A DNA stretch of 64,000 nt, taken from positions 209,250,348-209,314,347 of the forward strand of contig JAKGHH010000001.1 in NCBI GenBank assembly GCA_022828595.1. Direction: 5' to 3'. The position numbers were made by a program, and so were the translations under genes. The stretch is from Nelumbo lutea. Lineage: Eukaryota > Streptophyta > Magnoliopsida > Proteales > Nelumbonaceae. A model generated the notes under the pieces. It did no database searches. It was not told the DNA's origin and saw only the letters and a list, made by a program, of their open reading frames with translations. Positions 9,171 to 22,551 of the stretch are shown piece by piece. Each line of letters begins with the position of its first letter. Position 1 is the first letter of the stretch.

Positions 9171-10744
9171 TATTAATAGATATATATATAAGATACTTTT
9201 CTATAGATGCATCCACAAGTATTGTTTCTTCATCTTGCCAAATCAAACTCTAAGGCACTGATTCTCAGGACTGTCCATGTTACATAATTTTGTGTAAAGC
9301 ATATAAATCATTTAAGGTTAGATAAAATATATTATTTTTTTAATTTTTAATTCTTATTAAATTTTTTGGAATGTTTAAAAATTAAATTATTTATTTTAGT
9401 TTTTATAATTATAATTTTTAATTTTTATAAAAATTATAAAACAATCAAAAAGTAATCAATATACGGTTTCATGAACTAGGCACCGATGTGTTTGGTGCAT
9501 ATCAAACTGTATCTATTGATATGAAGCGATATGGCTCGATATGAGAGTGTATCGTGTCAATAAATACAACTCATGGGATACGTACATGTTGTATCACATA
9601 TCCATGATCATGGATACGGACTTAACATGATAGTAAATAGTTTTTCCTATATGGAATTGTAATAGAAACCATATTATACACCATTGTAAAATATAGATTT
9701 ACATTAGCAAGCACTACACTAATATTGGGAAGTCCACTATTCTGATCAACCCATCCCCCCCCCAAAAAAAAATATATATTATATTCTTTGAATTAGAATT
9801 CTCTTTGGTTGTATTGAGAATCTATAGTGTAAGATTTGGGCGCCTAAATAAGGCAATATTGCAATTTCTTCAAATGCTTATTTCAAGGGACACACCCATA
9901 TTTCAAAGCAACCTCTTCTTCTTACTCAGTATCAGAGCACTTGACTCGATTGTGGAAAAACTTTGCTATTGGCCAATTTCTCACCCACGAGTTTTATTGT
10001 GGATTGACCCACTCTTCCATATAATTTCTTAACAAGAGTGGTCCCATGCTTTGCAGTGGGATGTTTTACCCTGAAAATCTATCCCACATTTTTTGTTGTA
10101 TATATTATTAAAAATAAAATATTTTTTGTTATACAGTATTTTATGTAATGTACATTTTTAATTGAATATGTGTATATTTTATTAAGTATTATTTTTATAT
10201 AAAATTAGTACTTCTAGCATTCTAATGATTTTTTATTTTTATAATATTTATTAATTTTTGAATTGTATTTAAATTTAGAAATATTAATTTCATAAATTAC
10301 TCTTAGCAATTTATTAATATATTTATTATGTATATTACTAAAAACTAAAATATTGCTTCTTTGTGATTAACAACAGAGATCACCTCACTTGTTGTAGTGA
10401 GATGCATGGAATCAAAATATAGGGTGTGGACTGAAATGCACAACACCTTGCAAAATGCATATGAGGGTGTGGTGTTGTTCAATCCATAGTTCAGAACAAC
10501 TATCCTATTGTGGTGTGGATGAAAATACACCACCTAATTTCTCATCTACACTACAAAATACCCCTTAAGCTTATTATCACAAGAAAAGGTAAGATGGAAT
10601 TCATTATAGCCAAAGATGTGAACTCAAAACCAAAGCCAAAATTGCCCATAACTATATGTTCCTCTCCATTGTCAAAGATATTTGGAATAGGATTGCTACC
10701 GCTACTCCTAGGCTAAAAATACAAATAGAATATATCAGCTTCAG
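9171..10744. other. AT-rich sequence, possible LTR remnant
   Basis: No gene. CAGTATCAGAGC at 9927-9938 resembles the initiator-Met tRNA primer-binding site of copia elements and is preceded by pyrimidine-rich sequence, so the region just before it may be a decayed 5' LTR belonging to the gag remnant at 10745. From ~10040 to 10530 an AT-rich insert separates the two. TATCGATATGG-like words near 9520 resemble those of the MITE at 17645. Confidence 0.35.
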
Positions 10745-11650
10745 AAAAAGGCTTATAGTATGAATCAGGAGGAAAGAAAGGTGACCATGAATTTTTCTTT
10801 TCTACAATCACTTTGGGAAGAAATTGATCACTTGAAGGCCCTAAAATGGAAGGATCCCAAAGCAATGAGAAAGCATTGAAAGTATATTGAGGAGAAACAA
10901 AGTCTTTGATTTCCTAACTGGCTTGAATTCTAAGTTTGATCCCACAAGGAAACATATTCTTAGTATAAACATTGTTTCTCTTGCAACCACCTATTCACTA
11001 GTGTAAGGGGAGGAGAGTAGAAGGGTTGCTATGATGCAATCTCTAGTGATTGAGCATTCAACCTTTATGTCATCTAAAGACCCAAGAAGAGCTCAAGTAC
11101 ACACATTATCAATGAAAGTCTCAAGATGTGATATGTGAGTACTATAAAAGGCTTAAACATACCAAAAATAAATGTTGGAAACTAAATCCACATTTGAAAC
11201 CAAAAAGGTTTAAGACTAGGAAAATAGTTAATGACCATTTGGCCATTATTGGCAATGATGTTCAGCATACTTCTATTCCACCTTCTCCTTAGGACTTCTG
11301 ATATAATGAATAAACTCCTTAATGCAACTTAAAAGGAGTGGAACACTTTCTTATTCTTCCCCTAATAACTTATGGATTATAGATTATAGGTCTAGTGCCC
11401 ACATGACTGGTATGCCTAAATTCTTCACCTTATATAAGTTAATTCCAGTGAAAGGTAAGATTACTGTGGCTAGTGGATTTTAGATTCCAATTTCTAGTCT
11501 AGGTGAAGTCAAACTTACCTACAATCTTACCTTGGGCTTTGTCCATCATGTACCTCAATTATACAAAAATCTATTATATGTTAGTTCTTTTACAAAACTT
11601 TTGACATGAGGTTGATGGAGTTTATCTTTTTGACCAAACATTTGAACAAG
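10745..11650 (+). pseudogene. copia gag-protease remnant
   Basis: Degenerate plus-strand coding sequence of a copia Gag. The segment LQSLWEEIDHLKALKWKD is followed, after a frameshift, by VFDFLTGLNSKFDP and by GEESRRVAMMQ, all hallmarks of the UBN2-type Gag domain. A damaged zinc knuckle follows (HTKNKCWKLNP near 11155-11190, first cysteine pair lost). Next comes a protease-like segment in which the usual DSGAS is replaced (WIIDYRSSAHMTG, near 11370-11415). The last recognisable part is LYKNLLYVSSFTKLL at about 11560-11610, typical of the pre-integrase region. Many stops; no RT, integrase or second LTR remains. Confidence 0.75.
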
Positions 11651-12149
11651 GTTTGTTGTGCTAGATCGAGTCTTATCCTAATGAATAATTTAGTCTTTCA
11701 ATTGTGGCATTGACATCTTGGCCATATCTTTTGGTTCCATGAAATTTTTGTCTCCAAATTTTTTAATTTTATGTTACACTTGAATCTTCAATGTCTATGT
11801 TATTGAGGAAACTCATGATTAGTTGCACAAAAAGCACCTGGTGGTTGTGCATATACAAAAAACACTTGACACACACACACACTACAAATCTATAATATAT
11901 CTCTAATATTGATCATTATGTCGCATATACTGCCCTACCCAATATTAAAAACAATTTGTTTGAACCTTATGCTATCTAAAGGGTCAATGATACCATATTT
12001 GAGAAATAACATCTGATGATATCAATCAGTTGATTGGTTATAAGTTTTTTTATGTTAAGTCTTTCTGATATTATAGTCTAACATTTTCTATATATTTCTC
12101 ATATTTTTCTATGATTTTGTGTAATTTATCTATTTTCAAATTTTTATTA

Positions 12150-13000
12150 TTTATATGAAAACATGGGCTGATCAAGATGGTTGAATTTTTTATGTACCAC
12201 CCGAGCATAAAAATATTTTATTTCTAAGAAAATTTTAAATTGCGTATTCCATTTTGATCATGAATAAAAATAAAACAAAATCTATGGTGCATGAACTTCC
12301 CCATGAAGAAAAAGAAAACACAGTAATAAAGCAACATTATAATTGAATCTCTAAAATTGTTGAAGTCTTCAATGGTAAGTACACATTGTGAAGCATGAAC
12401 CAATGAAAAGAAAATAGACCATGTGGCATCTTTTTTGTGATTGATTGAAATTTTAATTTAACATGCAACAAATATTTGAAATGCATTGTAGTTGGCTTTT
12501 AAAAATAATTCTTACATAGAATACTTATTATTTAATATTACGGTTATACAATATTAGAGATGGGCCAAACTTTTCTACAAAATCGATCATTTAGATATGG
12601 CATCGTGAATTAACCCATTTGAATTGGATGATTGAACTAATAACATATCATCTGGATGAAAAATAAGTTTTACTTTTTTAAGTCAATTTTAAATTTTGCA
12701 TTATATTTCATCACTAATAAAATAACTCTTGTTTATGAAACCATGAATTATTACTATACAAATGTCCTTCAAGCTTATGTTTATTCTAGTCATAAAATTT
12801 CAGCATTTTTCATCAAAACTTATGTAATAAAGTCGTTTAATTGAAGCATGGCATACTAGTGGATTTGTTACCTTTCAACTTATAGTATAGTTTAAACTTT
12901 TATATCAATGTTTTCATCTTGTGATTGAATCGAACAATCAAATTGATTGGCTTGTCATCCAAACAAATATTTTAATATGAAGCAATCCAAACCACTTTGT
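12150..13000. repeat. diverged ~240-bp repeat array, block 1
   Basis: Copies of a unit with the words ATCATGGGTTNACCCATTTG, then GATTTTAAATTTTGCATTCC and TCATTAATAAAAATAA, then TATAATATTAGAGATGGGCC. Two or three diverged units can be followed. The same unit forms the array at 16040-17470. Both arrays abut a copy of the composite repeat, which suggests one larger mobile or duplicated unit. No coding capacity seen. Confidence 0.55.
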
Positions 13001-13043
13001 TGCACAAAAAACAAAAACGATTAACTTGATCAACAATTAGACT

Positions 13044-15170
13044 AGCGGAGGGGCCCTGCGAAGGACTGTCGACCCATTGACTCATTGATTCCGTTCCTGG
13101 CCAAAAAACGTTAAATCAAATAATAATCGATTGATTTGAGTGGTCGAATTGTTGATTTATTGACATGTTCAATAGTTTTTTGGCCATTTTTTTTTTAATT
13201 GGGAATCATTTAGGTAACCAATTCTGTTTTATCTTAGTCTTGGTCCCTAGCCGAAAATCATTGAATTGGTCAACGACCCATTGACCCAAGCGGTTGAACC
13301 GCTGACCCATTCAATGGTTTTTAGTCTTTTTTTATTTGTTTAACTTTTGTTGTCAAAACGGGCCTTCCATTCGAACCATCGACCCGAGAACTGGTGGCTA
13401 CAACGGTTCCGTTTTCAAATCATATGAGTCACAAGCTCGAATGGCATAACACGTATGGTACTACTTAATGGACCTCACACACAATTTTTTGCTTGTAATT
13501 TTTTTGTCAAAACGGGTCATCCATTTTTTTATTTTTTTAATTGGGAACCGTCCAAGCAACCAATTCTGTTTTACCCCAATCCCAATCCCTGGCCAAAAAC
13601 CGTTGAATCGGCCAACGACCCATTGACCCAAGTGGTAGAATCGTTAACCCGTTCGATGGTTTTTGGCCATTTTTTTTTATTTTTTATGTTTTGTTGTCAG
13701 AATGGGCCATTCGTTCGAACCGGATGGTTGAACCATCAACCCGAAAACCAGTGACCATAACAGTTCCATTTTTGGGTTGTATGAGTCGCATACTCAAATG
13801 ACATAACACGTATGATACTGCTTAATGGACCTCACACAGTCAATTTTTTGCCTGTAATTTTTGTTGTTAGAATGGATCATCCGTTCGAATTGGACGATCA
13901 AACCGTCAACCCAGAAACCAATGGCCATAACGGTTCTGTAATTTTTTATTGTCAAAATGAGTTGTCCATTCAAATTGAACAATCGAACCATCGACCCAAA
14001 AACCGGCAACCAAAACGGTTCCATTTTCGAGTTGTATGAGTCACACGCTCGAATGACATAACACATATGGTACTACTTAATGGACCTCACAAACTCGGTT
14101 TTTTCCTATAATTTTTGTTGTCAAAATGGAACCGTCGACCTATTGATCCTTTGACTCGGTCCCTGGCCAAAAACTATTGAATCAATCAACGACCCATTGA
14201 CTCGAGCAATCAAACCATTGACCATTGACCCGGTCCCTGGCAAAAAATCCTTGAATCAGTCAACGACCCATTGACTCGAGCGGTCGAACCATTGACCCGT
14301 TTAATGATTTTTTGTTGTTTTTTTGTTTTTCTAATTTTTGTTGTCAGAATGGGCCATCCGTTCGAATTGAACAATCGAATCGTCAACCTGAAAACCGGTG
14401 GCGAGAACGATTCCATTTTCAGTTCGTTTGAGTCACACACTCGAATGACTTAACATGTATGGTACTTTTTAATGGACCTCACATACTCAATTTTTTCCCA
14501 TAATTTTTGTTGTCAAAACAGGTTATCCTTTTTTATTTTTTTTTAATTGGGAACTGCCTAGGCTACCAATTCCATTTTACCCCAATCCTAGTCACTAGCC
14601 AAAAACCATTGAATCGGTCAACAACCCATTACCATATGAGTCATCCGTTTTTAATTGGTCATTTTTTATTTTTTTTATTTTTGTTGTTAGAACGGGTCAT
14701 CCGTTTAAACCGGCCGATTGAACTGTTGACCCAAAAATCAGTGGCCAGAATGGTTCCATTTTCGAGTCATATGAGTCACATGCACGAATGACATAATATC
14801 GTGGTTTTTAAAATTGACCCAGAGAATGAACCTGTCAGGGGTCTGGTTACTGGGTCAAACGGTTGACCCGTTCTCACAAAAAAAATAAAAATGGTCAAAA
14901 CTATTCAAACGGTTTGAACGGTTAAATATCTAATTATTAACAATATTTATAATAACTATTATATATTTATATAATTAGATAATTATAATAATAAAATTTA
15001 TAATTATATAATAACTATTATATATTTATATAATTAAATAATTATATAACAATATATTTATATAATTAGATAATTATATATAATTAAATAATCATCTAAC
15101 AATTTATATAATTAATAGAAAATGGGTGCTCTGACGTAAAAATTTACTCGCACTAATCCAATCGAATTAA
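13044..15170. repeat. composite repeat, copy 2
   Basis: Second copy of the element at 7257. It begins CGGAGGGGCCC and carries the same AACCGTCGACCCG / GGCCATAACGGTTCTG / TTGTTGTCAGAATGGGCCATC units to about 14900. It then has AT-rich sequence with TATAATTAGATAATT repeats and ends with GTGCTCTGACGTA plus a (TA)n run. It is somewhat longer than copy 1 and has extra internal units. A hAT-like end (TCGTGGTTTTTAAAATTGAC, ~14807) may be a separate small insertion in it. Confidence 0.65.
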
Positions 15171-15211
15171 TATATATATATATATATATATATTACCTTA
15201 CTGGTTGAACC

Positions 15212-16028
15212 TAGGGCTGTACATGCGTCAGTTTAGTTTGGTTGTACAGAATTTTGTCAACCGAACGGAACATCGCGAGTTGACTATTATACCAATCGAA
15301 ACTGATGCAAAATAGCAAAAAACCAACTCATAGTAGCTATTGGATGCTCGGTTTCGTCGGTTTAAACTGGACCGAGATTTCTTTGTTTTTGCTTTGACTC
15401 ATTTATTTTTACATTCTTCTCGAGACTCCAAATGAAAATGAATTTGTGTTAAACGAAAAGTTCATTCTGAGATTCTATGCATATCTTTTATTAATTATTG
15501 TTTGTTGATGGTAGAGTTAAATCTATATGAAAATAACTTTCATAAGTAATAAAAAAACTTTACTTGATCAATTGATATTTTATTTCAAAATCAAACCATA
15601 AAGTAATAAAAATACTAATAAAAAATAGAAGAAAGGATATTAGAGGAGTTAGATTGATGTTTAATAATATGGATACTATTTAATGAGTAATTCACATTTG
15701 TACTATGCCTAGGTCCATGGGCTAGGACGAGGATCTTGGTTAGAAAAGAGTTTTTGTATTTTTTTGAATTTTCATTAGGCATTAGGAGGTGGGAAAGTGG
15801 GAAATGACTAAATGAGAGAGAGAAATCATTTTTCATTTTAAGGAGGTAGGCTAAGTAATGTTCCACATTGATGTCCTTGGTTCAGGTTGGTTTTACTTGG
15901 TTTACAAACTCATGAACCGAAACCCGAATCAGTCAATTGGTTTATCTATATTTTAAAACCAAAACCGACCACCATCAGCTCAAGTCAAACCGGTTTGGTC
16001 GGTTTTTACCATTTTGTAAATAATCCTA
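15212..16028. mobile_element. hAT-like non-autonomous element
   Basis: About 817 bp bounded by TAGGGCTGTACATG on the left and TTTTGTAAATAATCCTA on the right, which are imperfect inverted ends. Subterminal GGTTTGGTCGGTTT-type words occur on both sides in opposite sense. The flanks GTTGAACC (15204-15211) and GTTAAATC (16029-16036) agree at 6 of 8 positions, consistent with an old 8-bp target duplication of the hAT superfamily. No transposase is coded. Confidence 0.6.
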
Positions 16029-16039
16029 GTTAAATCATG

Positions 16040-17470
16040 TCCTATTTGACCAAGTCAATAGGCCATGTGTAAGACATTAACTCTGTTTTTTTATCCATTT
16101 CCATTTTTAATAACAATATTTTCATTTTTCAAATATATTTTTGTTTAATATGCATATTATATAATATTAAAGACATGCTATGTGAATTTTGCAATAATTT
16201 TATAACCTTTTAATTATTTAATTTACGACATCACAAGTTGATTTGTTCGATTGGGAGGGAAATGTAATTCCAACCGATTATTAGAATATCAGTCTCTTAT
16301 CATGTCGTTAAATCAAGATTGATTTACCTATCATTCAACCAAAATTCTAGATCTATTTACCACTGAACTATTTGCCTACAAAAAGCAATTAACTTGGTTA
16401 ACATAATTAAAGCATTCAACCAATTGACCTAGTTAATGTGGTCATGGATTAAACATCAATTCTTTTTTTTTTCTAATTTGCGTATTTCATTTCCATCATT
16501 AATAAAAAGAATTATTATTTATCATACTTTATTTTAACATTGTGATTATATAAAATTAGATATGTCCCCAAACTATCCTATAATTCTATATATTTTCTAG
16601 AACTTTATTATTTAATTATAGCATCATAGTTTAACCAATTTGACCTTAATAGTTGAATTGCTAACCCACAACCTAGATGGAAAAACATTTTTGCTTTTGG
16701 GTTGATTTTAAATTTTGTATTCCATCTTCACGGTTAATATAAGTACTTCTATTCACATTTATTTTTGTTGAATATGTTAAATATATGTTTTCTACACAAT
16801 TTCTATAATTTTATGTTTTTTTATCAGCAAATTTCTATAATTTTATGTTTCTATCTATATCTAAATATTTTTACTTAATTATGACAATATGGGCTAAGCC
16901 ATTTGACCCAAAAGATTAGACCATTAACCCACCACCTAGATACGAAATGCTTTTGTTTTTTAATCAATTTTGAATTTTGCATTCCATTTATATCATTAAT
17001 AAAAATAATTCTTGTTTATCACACTTATTTTTATTTAATATCATTAATATATAATATTAGAGTTGTGTCCAAAATCATTCTATAACTCCTTGTATTTTAC
17101 CATAATTCTTTATGGTTTTCTATGTTTAAAATATTACTGTTTAGCTATGACATCATGGATTGACTCAATTCATCCAAATAAGAAAGTGGTTTTACTCTAG
17201 CTGATTTTAAATTTTATATTCAATTTTCACTATTAATAAAAATTTACCATACTTGTTTTTGTTTAATATGACCAATATATAATATTAGATAGGTGCCCAA
17301 AATTTTCTACAATTTTCTTTTTTTTTTGTATTTTTATCTATTTTTAAATTTTTACAATTTAATCATGGCATCATGGGTTTGCCCATTTGACTCGAATGGG
17401 TGAAATGCTTACCCACCACGTAAATGGGAAAAAAAGAATTTCATTTTTTAGTGAATTTTAAAAATATAGG
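16040..17470. repeat. ~240-bp tandem repeat array, block 2
   Basis: Five or so diverged head-to-tail units. The anchor TTTTGCATTCCATTT and its variants recurs near 16480, 16712, 16976 and 17212, giving spacings of about 230-265 bp. Each unit also has CATGGATTGACTCAATT-like and AATATAATATTAGA-like words. Same family as 12150-13000. Function unknown; no coding frames of note. Confidence 0.65.
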
Positions 17471-17644
17471 ATTTATACTATTAAAACTATTGTGCATAGA
17501 TTAAGTTAGTTGAATGTAATGTTGAGAAATACAAAGTATTTAATGATAGAGAATGAGATCTAATGCCTTAAATATGGGACTTAATGAGAGGAAATTCAAT
17601 GAATTGAATAATAGAATTTAAATTACATTTTTGGCCCTCACAAT

Positions 17645-17874
17645 CAAGGTTCAAATTATCGACACGTATTGGCCAATATGTATCATTCCGGGACCCTTCC
17701 GATACACCCCTATAGTGGGTGTATCGGGGGTCTGACCGGTTCAGGGGGTAGAGGAGCCCTAAACCGGCCCCCCTGAACCGGTTTCAAAAAAAATAAAAAA
17801 GGCACAAAAATGTGTATCGATTCACCTAATATTCCCCTACCAGCATATCAGGCATATCGATATTTTGAGTCTTG
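17645..17874. mobile_element. hAT-type MITE with perfect 8-bp TSD
   Basis: A 230-bp element starting CAAGGTTCAAATTATCG; its right end reads, in reverse complement, CAAGACTCAAAATATCG. It is flanked on both sides by CTCACAAT (17637-17644 and 17875-17882), an exact 8-bp target-site duplication as made by hAT transposases. It contains a strong internal hairpin (arms around CCGGTTCAGGGGG, about 17737-17783). It is non-coding, so it would depend on a transposase in trans. Confidence 0.9.
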
Positions 17875-18329
17875 CTCACAATAGAGAGGACCAAATTCAA
17901 AAAGAGGAATATTTAGTAAAAAATTTAAAGAATTTTGAGACCTTATTCTGTTATTCATACTTTTTACAGTAATATAGATATATTATAAATATAAAAAACT
18001 AAAAATCGAATAACCAAACCAATCAAAAATTGAATCATTCAATCGACTAACCGATTAATTTTGATTCTATTTTGGTTTGGAATTTTACAAAAATCAAAGG
18101 ACCAATTCAGTTTCAATAAGAAAGCCTACTATGCGCTTAACTAAACTATATATAAGCACCCCCTAATATTTTGTAGTTCTGTTTTGATCTTTCGATGAGC
18201 TTAGCTCCCCTGCCTTACCTTTCTACTTCTACAATGTTTTTACCAAACTTACTAATGATCTAAGTTTTTTTATTTATTGTCCCTTATTATTTTCCCAAAA
18301 CCAAAAAGGAGAGGACCATTATACATTCG

Positions 18330-18500
18330 ACCCAAGGATCAAAATTTCAAATAACTTTTGGGTCCCACAGGACCCCTCTCTTTTTTAATACAAAATATAT
18401 ATAAAAAGGTATACAAAAAACAATTTTTGAAAAAAAAAAACAGGGGCATATGTTTTTTTGTTCCGATACACAGGGGTATATCAATACTTTGAACCTTGCT
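18330..18500. repeat. partial relative of the MITE at 17645
   Basis: Ends in CAATACTTTGAACCTTGC, matching the terminal sequence of the MITE at 17645, and carries CCGATACACAGGGGTATA, similar to its interior. The other end (GGATCAAAATTTCAAAT) is weak. No target duplication is clear. Confidence 0.45.
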
Positions 18501-18564
18501 TTAACCTCTACGTAAAACTCTCAATGTAAGAAACATTTTTGAAATTTATCAAAACTAGAAATTA

Positions 18565-19600
18565 CAACCATGGTTTTCAAAATCAGACTGGACCAGATGG
18601 TTAGACCGGAAAAACGGATAACCATTCAGCCCCCTCGGGTCCGATTATACTATAAACCGTTAATGCCTAAATAACCGTTGAAAAAATTAAAAAACCGCTA
18701 GCTTGGGCAGTCGAACCGCTAAACCATTCAACCTGGACCGCGGTTTGCGGGTTACGAATTTTATTTTCGTTGGATTAAAAAAAAATGAAAAACAAAAAAT
18801 AGGACACTCATGTCCCCCGATTCCTAAGTCTTACAAGTTAGGGTTAGAACAAAAGTTCATTTTCATTCTAACTTCTAATACGCTACCACAGTAGCAATTG
18901 GCAGTTGGCAACAGCAACAAGGAGACAAGGACTGCGGCAGCCAGCAGTGAGTTGAATTTTTTGCTTAATTGTGGGACTGCATTATTAGTTATTGGTTGTG
19001 TTAATTAACTACCACTTTGGTCGCATACCCTGTGTTGTTTTGGATTCTTTTTATTTGTCCCAATTAACTACCAGTTGGCATATCCTTTTTATTTGAAAAC
19101 TCAATATGATACCATGGCTGTTCATTCATGAATTTCAAATTTTGTTATTTTTTAATATTTCAATTCTTCATAATAATACAATCAACTGAATCAAGGAATA
19201 TTGGCTTGAGCAAAGTGACATGTTTCCGTATTAAGTTCATGTGCTGGCTGAATTGCACCCATAAACCAATACCATCTACCTAGCATTCTCAACATGCACC
19301 ATAGCTGTAGAATTTCTGTATTTGTTAATGTTTTTTGTGTTTTTTGTGTATTTTTAGAAATTTTTTATATTTTCTATGTATTTTGTACTGTATTATTTTT
19401 ATATTTAGATAGTTTATTGTGTATTTTTTCTGTATTTTATTTAATTTTATGTTATTTTTTATTATTTATAAATACATTTTTATTTTTAATTTATTTATGA
19501 CATCACAAGTCAAACCATTTGATCCAAACGGTTGAACCGCTTAACCGAAAATCGGCCCCCTGACCGGTTCTGTTTCCTGGTCTTTTTTAAAAAACTTGAT
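18565..19600. mobile_element. probable hAT-like element, non-coding
   Basis: Left part begins ATGGTTTTCAAAATCAGAC with repeated ACCGCTAAACC-type words. The right end, in reverse complement, reads AAGTTTTTTAAAAAAGACC followed by CAGAACCGGTCAGGGGGCC. The two ends are similar in inverted sense and in word content, as in plant hAT derivatives rich in AACCGG. The interior is AT-rich and codes no transposase. The exact ends were not determined. Confidence 0.45.
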
Positions 19601-20984
19601 TAAATCCTGTCAAAGTGTAAATTTTTTTAGTGAGGAGAGGTCTTTGTCCAAATAAGTTAGACACAAGGAACTAGCTCATAAAAGAACAGAACAAATCTAG
19701 TAAAAAATTACATATATATAATATCACATACAAACCGATTTTAGCATATTAAACCAATGGAGGGGAGGTCTTTGACTGATTACATCACCCGAGCGGAAAG
19801 TCTTAGGGCATGAATGTTTGCACTGATCTCTCACCTTTGGAAAGCAACTCACCTCTGAATGAAAAGTTGTGATTTTTTTGCTTTTTCTGACATCTTAATG
19901 CAAAGAATGTTATTCTGATATCTAGATGATGCGTTCCAAGAAATTGACAACTAATAATTTTACCCTAGACAATACATTGACAAATAATTGCTTTGAAAAA
20001 GTTAAGTGATTGGAAATGAATAAAAATTAATTAATTTGTAGAAAATAATAATTTATGTTTTAATAAATTATGTAATTATTTGAGAATTTAAAAATGCTTG
20101 TAATTTTATGTACTTAATTTTTTAAATAATTTATAATAGTATTAAATAATAACACATAATATTAATTACTAAATAGCAATTAATTAACTAAATGATATTT
20201 ATTAAATAATAGTAATTAGATCATTATGTAATATTATATAAATAATGTTAAATAAATATTTAATAATTAAATATTAAAATACATAATTCATAAATTATTA
20301 TATACTTAAGTAATTAAATTATTAAATGAATATTAATCACTAATATTAACTAAATAATATTCATTAAGTACTTAATAATTGTTAATTAATTTCAATTGAT
20401 ATTATTCCAAAAAAATATTCACTATTTAAATTACTTAGTTATTATTAAGTATTATTCTATAAATAATTTAATGATGATTATATATTATTTTAATCAATAT
20501 TTAATTCATTTAATAATAATATTTAATTAATCACATAATCATAAAAAATAATTAAATAATATAATTAGTTAAAAATTAATTATCTCATTACATAATTAAA
20601 AAATATTATTTAACTATCTAAGTCAATCATATTAAATTGGATAATTAAACTAAAAGACTTAGTAGCCCATCTAATTAAATAATCAAATAATTATTAACTA
20701 AAAAATTAAATAATTAATAAGTAGGAATTACTAAATAAATTACAATGATTATTTCAAAATTAACTAACCAACTCCCCCGTCCCTGCGAAACCCTGGTGGT
20801 AATGGGATTTGATCCAAGTCTCTGTTACAAACAAGTCAGCGATAACTAACAAAGCCACCATTAGTTGGTAACTATCAGCACGTAACCAGGTACAAAAGAC
20901 CTCAACAGCAATCTTGAACATCGCATTGCTACCACACTACCATATTAAATAAACAAATGTAAAAAGAAAAAGAGATTCAACTAG
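19601..20984. other. AT-rich intergenic DNA
   Basis: Very AT-rich, especially 19980-20760, made of short degenerate words such as TTAATAATTAAAT. It resembles the AT-rich parts of the composite repeats at 8430-9060 and 14930-15110. No gene, hairpin element or target duplication was recognised. Confidence 0.6.
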
Positions 20985-21705
20985 TTTAAAAGCGCCTAAG
21001 GTGCTCTAAAAGGGCCAATTTGCGCCTAAGGTGCAAGGTGCAAGCTGAGTCACGTGCCTTTTTAAGCAAGGTGCAAAATTACAAAAAAAAATAATAATAA
21101 ATAAATAAATAAATATGAAAAAGTCAAAAAATTCAAAAAAAATGCCAATTTTTTTAAAAAGTGCAAAACTTTCAAAAAACATTAAACGTAATGTTAATAA
21201 AAAATATAAACTTAAATTTTACAATAAATGTTTTACAGAACCTACTATCTAAAATTAAAATACATAAACATAACATGTAAAGCGTAATCAAATAAAACAT
21301 TAAAAATAAAAGCAAACATATAAAACATTTTCAAGCATGTAAAACCCACAATCTTTTTTTTTCCTTAATTACATTATTTCAAATAGCTAATGTGATGTAA
21401 AATATATTGCATTCTTGATTTTGAGTCGCCATTGTACCACGCCCCTTAAGTAAAGCCCGAACAAATCTATATTAAAGTCTGAAATTCTTATTTCTCACAT
21501 AAAAAATAATGATTTCAAAACTTTCACTGCCTTTTACGAATATATTTTATTGCAATGAATGAATGACTATCATTCACTCGCTCGGCTCAACCGTTGGACT
21601 CAAAAAGAAAAAAAGCGCAAAATTTTAATTGAAAGGGATGCGCCCAGGACCTGAGTGACGCATTTTGGGGAATTTGCCTCGCCTGTGTGCTTAAATCACT
21701 GCCCA
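20985..21705. mobile_element. possible non-autonomous DNA element
   Basis: Starts GTTTAAAAGCGCCTAAGGTGC and ends GCCTCGCCTGTGTGCTTAAATC, whose reverse complement (GATTTAAGCACACAGGCGAGG) resembles the start. The GCGCCTAAGGTGC word is doubled at the left end. The interior is AT-rich with no open frame of interest. No target duplication could be matched, so the call is tentative. Confidence 0.4.
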
Positions 21706-22551
21706 TATTCATGCAGTCTTTCAACTGATGAAGTTTATAGTAATAAAGGCCATTACTCAATATTTGGTCCTAAGTATGTGGGGTCTTTGGAATGGGTACG
21801 GTCTAACTCCTAGCATTTGGTTTTTTTTACACAAAGTGACCACTTTCACACTCAACCACGTCCTCGTGCTTGCCAGACATGATATCAAATAATATTGTAG
21901 TGGGCCCTATATTTATAGTAGCAGTGTAAATTAAAAAATATATATATACCAAAACTTTCAACTCTTCATAATGATAATTGGCAAGAAACTAAAAGATTCA
22001 ACTCTTGACAATCACTCTCTAAAAACCTAAAAGGGAAAAAGCTCACATAAAAAAGTTTGAATTTGAACACAGTATTTTTTTTATTTTACTTAATGCCTTT
22101 TCATTTTGACCTCATTTTTTGAAAGCATCATCCCAGAGAGTTTGTTAATCTCGTACAAGAGTCCAACTGAGAACAAGAAACTGCACAGGGGGAAAAAGAA
22201 AGATATTTACCAACGCATTCATTGAAAACTTGTAGCATTTTATTGTGAATGTTTGTACCATATCAAAGTAAACAAACTAGCAAACCTTAATAATAAACAA
22301 AGATATTTCTCTTATCTCAACAATATGAACACAATTTGCATTTTCCTGTGAATGTCTGTAGAGTACTAAACAGATAACAAACAAGAAATATTTGATGAAA
22401 ATGTTTCTCTTTACTTGTTTTTCAATTTTCTTTTCAGATCAATGACCAAAAAGAATTCATAAGAGACAAATGCAATAACCTTAAATTTCCAAAAAGAGGA
22501 TGACCAAATGCCAAGGCCTCTTAACAAGGTTAACTCAATCACCAAGGATAA

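Noticed and set aside
9805..10032. 75-codon frame near the primer-binding-site-like word
   Set aside because: No domain; it spans the probable LTR to leader boundary of a decayed copia.
19294..19500. Hydrophobic open frame as a membrane protein
   Set aside because: Made of Phe/Leu/Tyr codons from T-rich sequence inside a non-coding element.
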